A DNA stretch of 32,309 bases from contig JAAZLE010000022.1 of NCBI GenBank assembly GCA_012799455.1, positions 1 to 32,309 on the forward strand. The letters run 5' to 3'. Positions within the stretch are counted from its first letter, which is position 1, and each line of letters opens with the position of its first letter. Of this stretch, positions 22,640 to 30,948 are shown one piece after another. The notes under the pieces were generated by a model that was not told where the DNA came from, ran no database searches, and saw nothing but the letters and a program-made list of their open reading frames with translations. The translations under genes and the position numbers were made by a program. Origin of the DNA: Clostridiales bacterium. GTDB lineage: Bacteria > Bacillota > Clostridia > Christensenellales > DTU072.

Positions 22640-24544
22640 ATGTTAGATTCTAAGTTCAAAAAAATCCCATTAGGAAATATCGAGCCCAAAGGTTGGCTTA
22701 AGAGACAGCTGGAAGTACAAGGAGATGGACTTTCGGGAAATGTCATGGATTTGTTTCGAGACTTATCTAAAAAGTCAGCATGGCTTGGCGGAAACGGAGA
22801 AAGCTGGGAAAGAGGACCATACTATGTCGATGGATTAATGCCCCTTGCGTTCCTACTAAAAGACGATAAACTACTCCAGCTGACCTATCTTTGGATTGAT
22901 TCGATTTTAGACTCGCAAGATGCAGAAGGTTTTTTCGGGCCTAAAAAAAATAAAGACTGGTGGCCAAGAATGGTTGTCACCAAAATGCTACCAGATTACT
23001 TTGAAGCATCTAATGATGAGAGGGTTATTCCATTTTTGACAAAATACTATCATTATATGAATAAAAACATTGAGGAAAGACCCTTATTTAGCTGGGCAGC
23101 CGTAAGAGCTTGCGAAGAGCTAATTGGAATTAAGTGGCTATATGAAAAAACAAAGTTAGAAGAATTAAAAGAACTTGCTAGCAAGATTCTTAAATATCGT
23201 TTTGACTGGGTAGGTGAATTTGCTAATTTACGCTGGCCCGAAGCATCCAAAAACTATTATTCATCTAATAAATTTAATATCAAAAAAGTTCTCTTTTATG
23301 CCCCTGACTTTATTAGAAACATTCTAGGCATAAAAGAAAGGAAAAAAGAAAAGACTGAAAAGAGAGAACAGAATTTATTTAATCAGTTCTATCACGCTAC
23401 TCATGGAGTAAATATTGCAATGGCTCTGAAGTATCCAGCATATGAAGCACTCTTTACGAATGAAAACAATAAAATGAGCATTGCTAAAAACGGATTTAAT
23501 AAAATCATGAGTAAAAACGGAACTGCAATATCTTTGTTTACCTGCGATGAGCATTTAAGTGGAGTCGAAGCATTCCAAGGAACGGAGCTGTGCACTGTTG
23601 CAGAAAGTATGTTTAGCGCAGAGAAAAACTATGAAATAACTGGAGATAGGTTCTGGGCTGATCTTCTTGAAAAATGGGCATATAATGCATTCCCTGCAAC
23701 TTTTACTCCTGACATGTGCTCTCATCAATATGTCCAACAAACAAATCAGATTTCTGCAACTACCGCTAAAAGAACATGGTATGACGCATACAACAAAGCA
23801 AATATCTATGGCCTTAAACCCAATTATGCATGCTGCCTTTCAAACATGCATCAAGGCTTTCCAAAGTTTGTAGAGCACATAGCATTTACAAAAGATAATA
23901 CTTTAATTTTAGTCGCCCCACTCGCCTCTCAGATAAATACAGTTCTTAACGATGAGGAAGTATCTCTATCTATTGACTCTGAATACCCCTTCCGAAACAG
24001 TGCGACAATTAAAGTAAATAAAGGAAATTTTAACATACTTATCCAACGCCCAGAATTTGTAACAAGCATACGTGTAAATAGCAAAGACTTCTTTGATGAT
24101 GAGATATTGCTCCACGTATCTGCTAATGAAGAATATAAAATAGAATATAACTTCAAATTAAGAACAAAAAGAAATCCTGACTCATCAATATCTGTTTTCT
24201 ATGGTCCTTTATTAATGGCATTACCAATAAAAGAGAATATAAAAATGGGCGCATCAAGGTTTTCAAATAGAGAGATGAAGCCCGCTTCGGAATGGAGATA
24301 TGGGATTAAATCAGATCTTTCTGACGCAATAATTAAAACTATGGACAGTTCATCAAAGCTGCCTTTTGGAACTCCTAACATTGCAGTCGAGGTCACCGGA
24401 AAGAGAGTTGAATGGAAAGTTAAAAACAATCAATGCGACAGAGTCAGCTTAGTAAAAGACAATAATAACGAATATGAAAGATTAGTGCTTGTCCCTTACG
24501 GAACTACAAATTTACGGATTTCACAACTCCCCGAAGTGCATTAA
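22640..24544 (+). CDS. GH127/DUF1680-like glycoside hydrolase (predicted beta-L-arabinofuranosidase family)
   Basis: A 634-aa protein with an (alpha/alpha)6-barrel N-terminal two-thirds (WLKRQLEVQGDGLSGN, WERGPYYVDGLMPLAF) and a beta-sandwich C terminus. The metal/nucleophile set of GH127 is present: Glu316 and Cys318 (GTELCTVAE) and adjacent Cys398-Cys399 (NYACCLSNMHQG). Their spacing matches HypBA1 (Glu338, Cys340, Cys417, Cys418), where one Cys is the nucleophile. No signal peptide, so it should work on imported oligosaccharides. No transporter or sugar gene is adjacent; it sits between two ATPase genes. Its substrate may be arabinofuranose or another sugar. Confidence 0.87.
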   Translation: MLDSKFKKIPLGNIEPKGWLKRQLEVQGDGLSGNVMDLFRDLSKKSAWLGGNGESWERGPYYVDGLMPLAFLLKDDKLLQLTYLWIDSILDSQDAEGFFGPKKNKDWWPRMVVTKMLPDYFEASNDERVIPFLTKYYHYMNKNIEERPLFSWAAVRACEELIGIKWLYEKTKLEELKELASKILKYRFDWVGEFANLRWPEASKNYYSSNKFNIKKVLFYAPDFIRNILGIKERKKEKTEKREQNLFNQFYHATHGVNIAMALKYPAYEALFTNENNKMSIAKNGFNKIMSKNGTAISLFTCDEHLSGVEAFQGTELCTVAESMFSAEKNYEITGDRFWADLLEKWAYNAFPATFTPDMCSHQYVQQTNQISATTAKRTWYDAYNKANIYGLKPNYACCLSNMHQGFPKFVEHIAFTKDNTLILVAPLASQINTVLNDEEVSLSIDSEYPFRNSATIKVNKGNFNILIQRPEFVTSIRVNSKDFFDDEILLHVSANEEYKIEYNFKLRTKRNPDSSISVFYGPLLMALPIKENIKMGASRFSNREMKPASEWRYGIKSDLSDAIIKTMDSSSKLPFGTPNIAVEVTGKRVEWKVKNNQCDRVSLVKDNNNEYERLVLVPYGTTNLRISQLPEVH

Positions 24545-25761
24545 ATGTATGAGATAGGAATGATGTAATCATTTAAACCTATTTTCCTTTTTTCTTGGTA
24601 TGTACAAATAATTCCACCTGACCCTCGTTTTACATCACCTAAATTATCTAGTACTGAAAAGTTTGATATATCTCTACTACTGGGATTAGCTGTCTTTTTA
24701 ATCTCTATTGGATGTAGTATGCCATTTGTTTCTATTATTAAATCAACTTCACGCTTATCTTTATCCCTATAATAATATAATGGAGCATTGGTGATTCCTG
24801 CATTAAAATAACTCTTTAGTATTTCACTAATTACAAATGTTTCAAAAAAAGCCCCTGCCATTGCTCCTCTTTCCAAGGTTTCTGGGGTTGACCATCTTGT
24901 CAAATGTGCAGCTAGCCCAGTATTTAAAAAATATAACTTTGGAGTTTTAATCGCTCTCTTAGTGACATTATTAAAATATGGTTGTAATAAATAAACAATA
25001 CCAGATGCTTCAAGTACTGAAAGCCAACTCTTAATTGTTGGAGCACTAACACCCACATCTCTAGCAATATCGTTATAGTTAAGCATTTGTCCTGTCCTTG
25101 CAGCGACTACAGTCATAAACCTAACAAAATCACTAAGATTGCCTACTTGTGTTAAATCTCTTACATCTCTTTGAATATACGTACTTAAATAACTTTCATA
25201 GAAAAGTTCTATATCTTTTTCGCTATCTTCTAGTGCTGGCATATGCCCTTTATATACGCGTTTAAATATCTCATTATAACCAATATCTACGACATATTTA
25301 CTTCTCTCAGAAATATATTCCTCTGTCGGAACAAATGGTTTATGGTAGCCGACACCGTGAACCTCTCTGAGCGAAAGCCCTTGTAAACTAATAATTCCTA
25401 CTCGACCAGCCATGCTTTCTGTAACTTTTTTCATTAAATGAAATGACTGTGAGCCAGTCAGATAAAAAAGTCCTGTTTTTCCACTCCTGTCAGCTATCAT
25501 TTTTATGTATGGAAAAAGCTCTGGAGCATATTGGACCTCGTCAACAATAAGAGGTGTTGAATGTTTTTGAAAAAAATTACCAGGCTCTTCTTTTGCTATC
25601 ATAAGAGCAACTGGATCATCGAAAGAAATATACTCCAAATCGCCAAGCAAGTTTTTTAAAAGCGTTGTTTTACCAACTTGTCTAGGCCCCGTTATTAACA
25701 CGGCTGAAAACATTTTTGATGCCTTTTTCACAACATCTTCTACATGCCTCTTTATATACAT
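24541..25761 (-). CDS. AAA-family ATPase with DUF4143 domain, type 2
   Basis: A 406-aa protein with Walker A GPRQVGKT (25-32), Walker B LIVDEVQ (71-77), FYLTGSQSF sensor segment, a winged-helix (DIARDVGVSAPTIKSWLSVL) and a PD-(D/E)xK-like end (YYYRDKDKREVDLII and HPIEIKK). This is the common bacterial AAA_14-DUF4143 type, clearly different from the type 1 gene nearby. Role unknown. Its TAA overlaps the TAA of the convergent glycosidase gene in the tetramer TTAA. The upstream promoter carries an inverted repeat that suggests specific regulation. SD is weak (GAGGG at long spacing). Confidence 0.87.
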   Translation of the reverse strand: MYIKRHVEDVVKKASKMFSAVLITGPRQVGKTTLLKNLLGDLEYISFDDPVALMIAKEEPGNFFQKHSTPLIVDEVQYAPELFPYIKMIADRSGKTGLFYLTGSQSFHLMKKVTESMAGRVGIISLQGLSLREVHGVGYHKPFVPTEEYISERSKYVVDIGYNEIFKRVYKGHMPALEDSEKDIELFYESYLSTYIQRDVRDLTQVGNLSDFVRFMTVVAARTGQMLNYNDIARDVGVSAPTIKSWLSVLEASGIVYLLQPYFNNVTKRAIKTPKLYFLNTGLAAHLTRWSTPETLERGAMAGAFFETFVISEILKSYFNAGITNAPLYYYRDKDKREVDLIIETNGILHPIEIKKTANPSSRDISNFSVLDNLGDVKRGSGGIICTYQEKRKIGLNDYIIPISYI

Positions 25762-25776
25762 AAAACTACCGACCCT

Positions 25777-25828
25777 CGACTAAATCAAAGTGTAATTTTA
25801 TTTTAGTCGAAAAGTTCGCCTTTGTCAA
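25777..25828 (-). promoter_or_regulatory. Promoter with inverted repeat for the type 2 ATPase gene
   Basis: Minus strand TTGACA (25823-25828), exactly 17 bp, TAAAAT (25800-25805). A perfect inverted repeat CGACTAAA-N17-TTTAGTCG (25802-25809 and 25777-25784) has one arm on the -10 and the other about 20 bp downstream. The arm spacing puts both on one DNA face, fitting repression by a dimer or pair of dimers. Confidence 0.72.
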
Positions 25829-25863
25829 GACCTCGCGTAAGACAACTCCGCTAGTTGATGCAC

Positions 25864-25889
25864 AGAAAAACAGCACGTCATCACGTGCT
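25864..25889 (-). terminator. Terminator after fhs
   Basis: Perfect 7-bp stem AGCACGT/ACGTGCT with a 4-nt loop (25872-25889). On the minus strand it is followed by GTTTTTCTG. It lies about 50 nt past the fhs stop. The plus side also has T residues, so it may work both ways. Confidence 0.75.
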
Positions 25890-25937
25890 TGTTTTCCATA
25901 AAATTTTGTTAATTAGTTAAAATTCTGGTTGTTTTAT

Positions 25938-27584
25938 TTAAAACAATCCTTCTATGTTTCTATTTTCATCGATGGTCATTTTAATGGCTGCTGGCTCTTT
26001 AGAAAGTCCTGGCATTAACATAATCGCGCCGCATACCGCTACTATGAACTCTGCCCCACCCCTGATTTTTAGCTCTTTAACTTCTAAAGCAAAACCTTCA
26101 GGCCTACCGAGTAATTTCGCATCAGCAGACAGTGAGTATTGTGTTTTTGCTACACAAACTGGGAACTTACTGTATTTTCCACTTTTTTCTATATGCCTTA
26201 GATCTTCTTTTGCCTTGTCGCTTAGAACCACACTTCCTGCACCATAAATTTCACTAGCTATTTTTTCTAATTTTTCTATAACACTTAAATTTTCGGAATA
26301 TAAGAAGTTAAAAGTCTTTTTATTTTCACAAGCTTTTATTACTTCTTTTGCTAACTCTTCACAACCTGCGCCACCTTTTGCCCAAGCTTCTGCAACAACT
26401 GCCGTTGCGCCAAACTTTTCAGCAGCTTTTTTAATTATATCTAGTTCTTTTTCAGTGTCGGTTGTAAACCTGTTAATAGCAATTACTGGAGTTATGCCAA
26501 ACTTTTGAACGTTTTCAATATGCTTTTCTAAGTTACATAGACCTGCTTTAAGTCCCTCAATATTTTCACTATTTATATTTTCTCTTGCAACGCCGCCATT
26601 ATACTTTAACGCCCTTGCTGTAGTCACTATAACAACTGCCGAAGGAGTTAAGTTAGACTTTCTACATTTAATATCCATAAACTTTTCAGCGCCTAAATCA
26701 GCACCAAACCCTGCCTCTGTTACGGTATAATCAGCTAGTGTCATAGCAGTTTTTGTTGCAATAACTGTATTGCATCCATGAGCAATATTTGCAAAAGGAC
26801 CGCCATGAATTAGTGCTGGTGTTCCACCGAGTGTTTGGACCATATTAGGATACAAAGCATCAGACAAAAGTATAGTCATTGCATTTTCTGCTTTTAGTTC
26901 TCTAGCATATACCTCACCGCCAGACTTGTTGTATCCAACAACAATGTTCCCAAGCCTTCTCTTTAAATCCTTTAAGTTGGTTGCTAAACAAAATATTGAC
27001 ATAACTTCACTTGCAGCTGTTATATCAAATCCATCCATTCTTGGCACTCCATTCTTCTCGCCCAATGCTACTTCTATTTGCCTTAGTGCCCTATCGTTCA
27101 TATCCATACATCTCCTCCAGATAACCTCCTCTATTTCCAAGGCGTTTCCTTGCATAATGTGGTTATCTATTAGTGCAGAAAGCAGATTATTTGCAGCCGT
27201 TACAGCATGTAAGTCTCCATTAAAGTGAAGGTTAATATCTGCCATTGGTACTACTTGTGAATATCCACCACCTGCTGCTCCACCTTTAATCCCAAATACA
27301 GGACCGAGCGATGGCTCTCTCAAAGCTAAACAGGTTTTTTTACCAACTCTGGATAACCCATCCGCTAGACCTATGGAAATAGTAGTTTTGCCTTCGCCAT
27401 ATGGGGTTGGATTTGTCGCAGTTACTAGTATTAATTCACTTTTAGGATTTTCATCGTATTTAGTAGTTATTTTTGCCCTATATTTTCCGTATGGTTCAAT
27501 ATTTTCTTTATCTACGCCAAGAGTTTTAGCTATCTCTTCAATTGGTTTCGTCTGATGTTTTGCTGCAATTTCTAAATCTGTCAT
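25938..27584 (-). CDS. fhs: Formate-tetrahydrofolate ligase
   Basis: Makes 10-formyl-THF from formate, THF and ATP; central to one-carbon metabolism and the methyl branch of acetogenesis. The 548-aa length is normal (about 555). Visible signatures are the ATP-binding TATNPTPYGEGKTTISIGLA (55-74), LREPSLGPVFGIKGGAAGGG, TPALIHGGPFANIAHGCN and the C-terminal VVAVCGAIMLMPGLSKEPAA-like end. ATG 27584 has GAGGG 5 nt upstream, and a nested hairpin lies 8 nt before that SD. No other folate gene is in the window, so the pathway cannot be judged from here. Confidence 0.97.
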   Translation of the reverse strand: MTDLEIAAKHQTKPIEEIAKTLGVDKENIEPYGKYRAKITTKYDENPKSELILVTATNPTPYGEGKTTISIGLADGLSRVGKKTCLALREPSLGPVFGIKGGAAGGGYSQVVPMADINLHFNGDLHAVTAANNLLSALIDNHIMQGNALEIEEVIWRRCMDMNDRALRQIEVALGEKNGVPRMDGFDITAASEVMSIFCLATNLKDLKRRLGNIVVGYNKSGGEVYARELKAENAMTILLSDALYPNMVQTLGGTPALIHGGPFANIAHGCNTVIATKTAMTLADYTVTEAGFGADLGAEKFMDIKCRKSNLTPSAVVIVTTARALKYNGGVARENINSENIEGLKAGLCNLEKHIENVQKFGITPVIAINRFTTDTEKELDIIKKAAEKFGATAVVAEAWAKGGAGCEELAKEVIKACENKKTFNFLYSENLSVIEKLEKIASEIYGAGSVVLSDKAKEDLRHIEKSGKYSKFPVCVAKTQYSLSADAKLLGRPEGFALEVKELKIRGGAEFIVAVCGAIMLMPGLSKEPAAIKMTIDENRNIEGLF

Positions 27585-27601
27585 TTTATCCCTCGTATAA
27601 T

Positions 27602-27643
27602 AATGTTGTTTGAGTTTAACCAGAGTAAATGGTTAGCAACATT
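27602..27643 (-). promoter_or_regulatory. Nested stem-loop in the fhs leader
   Basis: Outer arms AATGTTG/CAACATT (27602-27608 and 27637-27643) enclose TAACC/GGTTA (27617-27621 and 27631-27635). The element ends 8 nt from the fhs SD, so folding could affect translation. It does not match the THF or ZTP riboswitch consensus that I know. Confidence 0.45.
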
Positions 27644-27681
27644 AGTTGTATACATTCATTTATTCCATTTTATGCTTGACT

Positions 27682-27687
27682 ATTATA
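27682..27687 (-). promoter_or_regulatory. Possible -10 of fhs
   Basis: TATAAT on the minus strand about 98 nt upstream of the fhs ATG. No good -35. It would give a leader of about 90 nt containing the nested stem-loop. Confidence 0.35.
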
Positions 27688-27834
27688 TAGTTAGCTCCGT
27701 ACTAGTATTTTGAATGTTTTATTGACAACTTATAGCGCATTAATTACACGCTCGCTTTAATTATGCAAAATTAACGCAAAAATGTAAATGCTAAAACGTT
27801 ATATTTAAATGCAAGTGATATACTAAAAAGATAT

Positions 27835-28401
27835 TTACCATTTTATTCCTAGTTCATTTCTAACATCAACACGAATTCTAATCTCGTTTCTTGTAAAAGT
27901 AATAGAATATTTCCCCTTTGTCGCCGTGCGGTAAAACTCATACTTTTCAGTGATTTCCCATCCTTCTTTTTTCATAATCGTTTCAAAATCCGCACAAGAA
28001 CTTTTTAATGAAAAGCCATAAAGTTCTATTTCTGGATCGGTAATATGTATATAAGTAATATGTTTTTCCTTGTTCATATAATCAGGATATGGAGTTATAG
28101 TGTAAATAACACAATGTTCGGGATCAACTTGTTTGCCGTTTTCATCAATAGTTGGCGCGTATTCCATACCATAATAGTATGAGGCTGGGCTTTTAGTGTA
28201 TACATGTTTTTGTGTATGCGACGAAAAATCAACATTATCAACATTTTCTGCAATCCAAAACTCAAGATTAGTTTCAGGTCGAGCCAAAGTACTAGTCCTT
28301 AGCACAGGTGGAAGCCAGTCATTTGGTTTGTCGCATGCTGTAAACACTAAAAGTATTGGTACAATTAAAAAAATAAACAATAAAGCTAAGACTTTTTTCA
28401 T
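27835..28401 (-). CDS. Small lipoprotein of unknown function
   Basis: A 188-aa protein with a lipoprotein signal peptide (MKKVLALLFIFLIVPILLVF, then TAC with Cys23). The mature part is about 165 aa with alternating strands (HVYTKSPASYYYGMEYAPT, KYSITFTRNEIRIRVDVRNE), probably an all-beta or mixed fold facing outside the membrane. No domain recognised. SD GGGAGG is 7 nt before the ATG. It has its own extended -10 promoter and is divergent from the oxaloacetate decarboxylase operon. Confidence 0.85.
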   Translation of the reverse strand: MKKVLALLFIFLIVPILLVFTACDKPNDWLPPVLRTSTLARPETNLEFWIAENVDNVDFSSHTQKHVYTKSPASYYYGMEYAPTIDENGKQVDPEHCVIYTITPYPDYMNKEKHITYIHITDPEIELYGFSLKSSCADFETIMKKEGWEITEKYEFYRTATKGKYSITFTRNEIRIRVDVRNELGIKW

Positions 28402-28503
28402 TTAAAGCCTCCCAAATACTTTAAACAATCCTCTAAAAGACATAACACGTTCAGCTAATATATTTGCTCCTCTCATTAGCCAAACAGTTACTAGTGCTTA
28501 AAT

Positions 28504-28512
28504 ATTATATCA
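28504..28512 (-). promoter_or_regulatory. Extended -10 promoter of the small lipoprotein gene
   Basis: Minus strand TGA-TATAAT (-10 at 28504-28509), about 100 nt upstream of ATG 28401. The -35 is poor. Confidence 0.55.
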
Positions 28513-28638
28513 TATTACCTACCTAGACAGTTATGGTTTGAAGTTTATGAAACCTTAAGTCTTATTGCCTTTCCAATTCTATGGTCTTATATACTAAAAA
28601 ACACCGGTTAAAATTGGCGATTTTATACCCTTCTCATA

Positions 28639-28667
28639 TTGAGTTATTTTACTAAATATGTTATATT
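28639..28667 (+). promoter_or_regulatory. Promoter of the oxaloacetate decarboxylase operon
   Basis: TTGAGT (28639-28644), 17-bp spacer, TATATT (28662-28667), about 30 nt upstream of ATG 28699. Confidence 0.55.
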
Positions 28668-28698
28668 TTTTGTAATGTTTGTTTTCAAGGGGGATGCT

Positions 28699-30081
28699 AT
28701 GAAAAAGGTTTTATTTACCGAAACTGTTTTACGCGATGCTAACCAATCTTTAATCGCAACTAGACTTAAATACGATGACTTTGCCGCAGCTTTACCAATA
28801 ATGGATAAGGCCGGATATTACTCAGTTGAATGCTGGGGTGGTGCTACTTTTGATAGTTGCCTTAGATTTTTAGGTGAGGATCCATGGGAAAGACTTAGTA
28901 AAATTAAGGCTAGTATGCCAAACACAAAACTACAAATGCTACTACGTGGACAAAATATACTAGGATACAAACACTATCCAGATGATGTTGTACGTAAGTT
29001 TGTAGAAAAAGCTGTCGAGCATGGTATTAGCATTGTGCGTATATTCGATGCTCTAAATGATATTAGAAACATAGAAGTAGCAATGGATGAGACCATTAAA
29101 CGTGGCGCTATCGCATCTGCTGCTATCTCATATACAACTAGCCCCGTTCATACCATTAAAGCTTTTGCAAAGATGTCCAAAACCTTTAAAAAGATGGGAG
29201 CTCATACTATTTGTATTAAAGATATGGCTGGAGTCATTAGTCCACAAGAGACATATGATTTAGTCTCTGCAATAAAGGATGCAGTTGACCTTCCAGTCGT
29301 ATTGCATACCCACTGCACAACCGGCCTTGCATTTATGTCATGTCTGAAAGCCGTAGAAGCTGGTGCAGATGTTATTGACACTGCAACATCTTGTTTTTCT
29401 GGTGGAACTTCTCAGCCCGCTACAGAGACGCTACAATATGCGCTTTCTCAAATGGGATATGATACAGGGTTAGATCCAAAAGTTTTAACCGAAGTAAATG
29501 CCTACTTTAAGCCACTCAGAGACTGCTTCTTAGAGTCTGGACTTTTAGATCCTCTAGTAATGGCAACAGATACTCAGGCACTTGAGTATAAAATACCAGG
29601 TGGTATGTTATCTAACCTTATTTCACAATTAAAAGCTCAAAATGCAATGGATAGACTTCCTGAAGTTTTAGAAGAAACACCTAGAGTTAGAGAAGACTTT
29701 GGATACCCACCACTAGTAACTCCTATGAGCCAGATGGTCGGTGTTCAAGCAACAACTAATGTGCTACAAGGTGAAAGATATAAGACAATTGGAAAAGAAG
29801 CTGTTGCATATTGTAAAGGTGAATATGGAACTCCCCCAGCGCCGATTGCAGACTTTTTAATTAAAAAAGCACTTGGTGATGAAAAACCAATTGAAGGCAG
29901 ATTTGCAGACACTATGGAACCCTTGTTTGAAAAAACCAAGGAAGAACTAAAAGGGATTGCAAAAAATGATGAAGATGTTCTTTCATACATCTCCTTCCCT
30001 TCAGTTGCAGAGAAGTTCTTTAAAGAACGTAAGGAAAAAGAAGAGCGCAAAACTAGATATACCATTGAGGTTATTGAATAA
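28699..30081 (+). CDS. oadA: Oxaloacetate decarboxylase alpha subunit, carboxyltransferase part
   Basis: Transfers the carboxyl group of oxaloacetate to biotin, releasing pruvate's enol form as pyruvate. The 460-aa protein is an HMGL-like TIM barrel plus PYC/OADA domain. Visible are FTETVLRDANQS (Asp13), the lysine/metal site CIKDMAG (Lys174) and HTHC (His203, His205). It lacks a biotinyl domain, which is encoded separately two genes downstream. The start is ATG 28699 because AAGGGGGA lies just upstream; 20 codons before it have no SD. The 5S subunit of transcarboxylase and PycB are close relatives, but the Na+-pump neighbours favour OadA. Confidence 0.93.
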   Translation: MKKVLFTETVLRDANQSLIATRLKYDDFAAALPIMDKAGYYSVECWGGATFDSCLRFLGEDPWERLSKIKASMPNTKLQMLLRGQNILGYKHYPDDVVRKFVEKAVEHGISIVRIFDALNDIRNIEVAMDETIKRGAIASAAISYTTSPVHTIKAFAKMSKTFKKMGAHTICIKDMAGVISPQETYDLVSAIKDAVDLPVVLHTHCTTGLAFMSCLKAVEAGADVIDTATSCFSGGTSQPATETLQYALSQMGYDTGLDPKVLTEVNAYFKPLRDCFLESGLLDPLVMATDTQALEYKIPGGMLSNLISQLKAQNAMDRLPEVLEETPRVREDFGYPPLVTPMSQMVGVQATTNVLQGERYKTIGKEAVAYCKGEYGTPPAPIADFLIKKALGDEKPIEGRFADTMEPLFEKTKEELKGIAKNDEDVLSYISFPSVAEKFFKERKEKEERKTRYTIEVIE

Positions 30082-30114
30082 CCATTGATTTAAATTAATT
30101 TTTTGGAGGGATTT

Positions 30115-30486
30115 ATGTTTCTTGCAGCAGTAGAAGGAACTAAAGTTACGATAGGTGAAGCGTTTGGACTCGCTGGAGTTTCCATTGCAATCATTATGGC
30201 AATACTCTCACTAATTATGGGGCTAATTTATTTAATGGCCTTTATACTTAAACAAGTTGATAAGTTTGAGGCCAAACAAAAAGCAAAAAAAGGAGTAGTT
30301 GCGACAGAAGCTACTGAAACATCTAAAGAATTTGCAAGTGGTAGTGCTGGCGATGTTAAACTGTTTGATGTCCCAGATAGAGATGCCGCTATGATAATGG
30401 CAATAGTTGCAGACAAATCAGGCAAGCCAATCAATGAAATTAGATTTATATCCATAAAGGATGTAACAAACAAAAAAGAAGAATAA
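30115..30486 (+). CDS. oadG: Oxaloacetate decarboxylase gamma subunit (OadG-like)
   Basis: A 123-aa protein with a single membrane span (about residues 16-40, SIAIIMAILSLIMGLIYLMA), a charged linker (KFEAKQKAKKG) and a conserved tail (DRDAAMIMAIVADKSGKPIN, IRFISIKDV). It anchors the soluble alpha subunit to the beta subunit in the pump complex. ATG 30115 is chosen because GGAGGG precedes it by 4 nt; a TTG 12 nt upstream overlaps that SD. Confidence 0.88.
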   Translation: MFLAAVEGTKVTIGEAFGLAGVSIAIIMAILSLIMGLIYLMAFILKQVDKFEAKQKAKKGVVATEATETSKEFASGSAGDVKLFDVPDRDAAMIMAIVADKSGKPINEIRFISIKDVTNKKEE

Positions 30487-30531
30487 TACTTTAGTTATAA
30501 CTTACATACATAACACCGTGGAGGTTTAATT

Positions 30532-30930
30532 ATGAAATACAAAATCACGCTTAATAACAGAACTTATGAAGTCGAAGTGGAGTTTGGCGAGGCTATGATT
30601 GTCGATGAATATGAAGCATTAGCGCCAGTCAAAACCGCCCCCGTTCAGCAAACCGCACCTGCGGCTACGTGCGCAGTACAGGCTCCAGCTCAATCATCTT
30701 CAGCACCCCAAACTGGCGAAGGGTTGGTTAATGCTCCTATCCCCGGAACGGTGCTAAAGATAGATAAACAAATTGGCGCAACCGTAAAGGCTGGCGACAT
30801 TATTATGATTATAGAAGCAATGAAAATGGAAAATGAAATAGTTGCTCCAATCGCAGGCACTCTTACTGATATATATGTCAATAAAGGTGTTATTGTTGAA
30901 ACTGGTGCAGCACTATTTAAGATTTCATAA
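30532..30930 (+). CDS. Biotin carboxyl carrier protein of the decarboxylase
   Basis: A 132-aa protein: short N-terminal domain (KYKITLNNRTYEVEVEFGE), Ala/Pro/Gln-rich flexible linker (about 31-60) and a biotinyl domain with EAMKMEN (biotin on Lys98). It shuttles CO2 from OadA to the membrane beta subunit. Equivalent to GcdC/MmdC-type carriers. The linker is typical of swinging-arm carriers. TGGAGG SD, 45 nt after oadG. Confidence 0.94.
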   Translation: MKYKITLNNRTYEVEVEFGEAMIVDEYEALAPVKTAPVQQTAPAATCAVQAPAQSSSAPQTGEGLVNAPIPGTVLKIDKQIGATVKAGDIIMIIEAMKMENEIVAPIAGTLTDIYVNKGVIVETGAALFKIS

Positions 30931-30948
30931 AAGGTTAAGGAGAAAATT

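Noticed and set aside
27585-27834. THF or ZTP riboswitch upstream of fhs
   Set aside because: None of the conserved bases I know for either class could be found; only a nested stem-loop is present.
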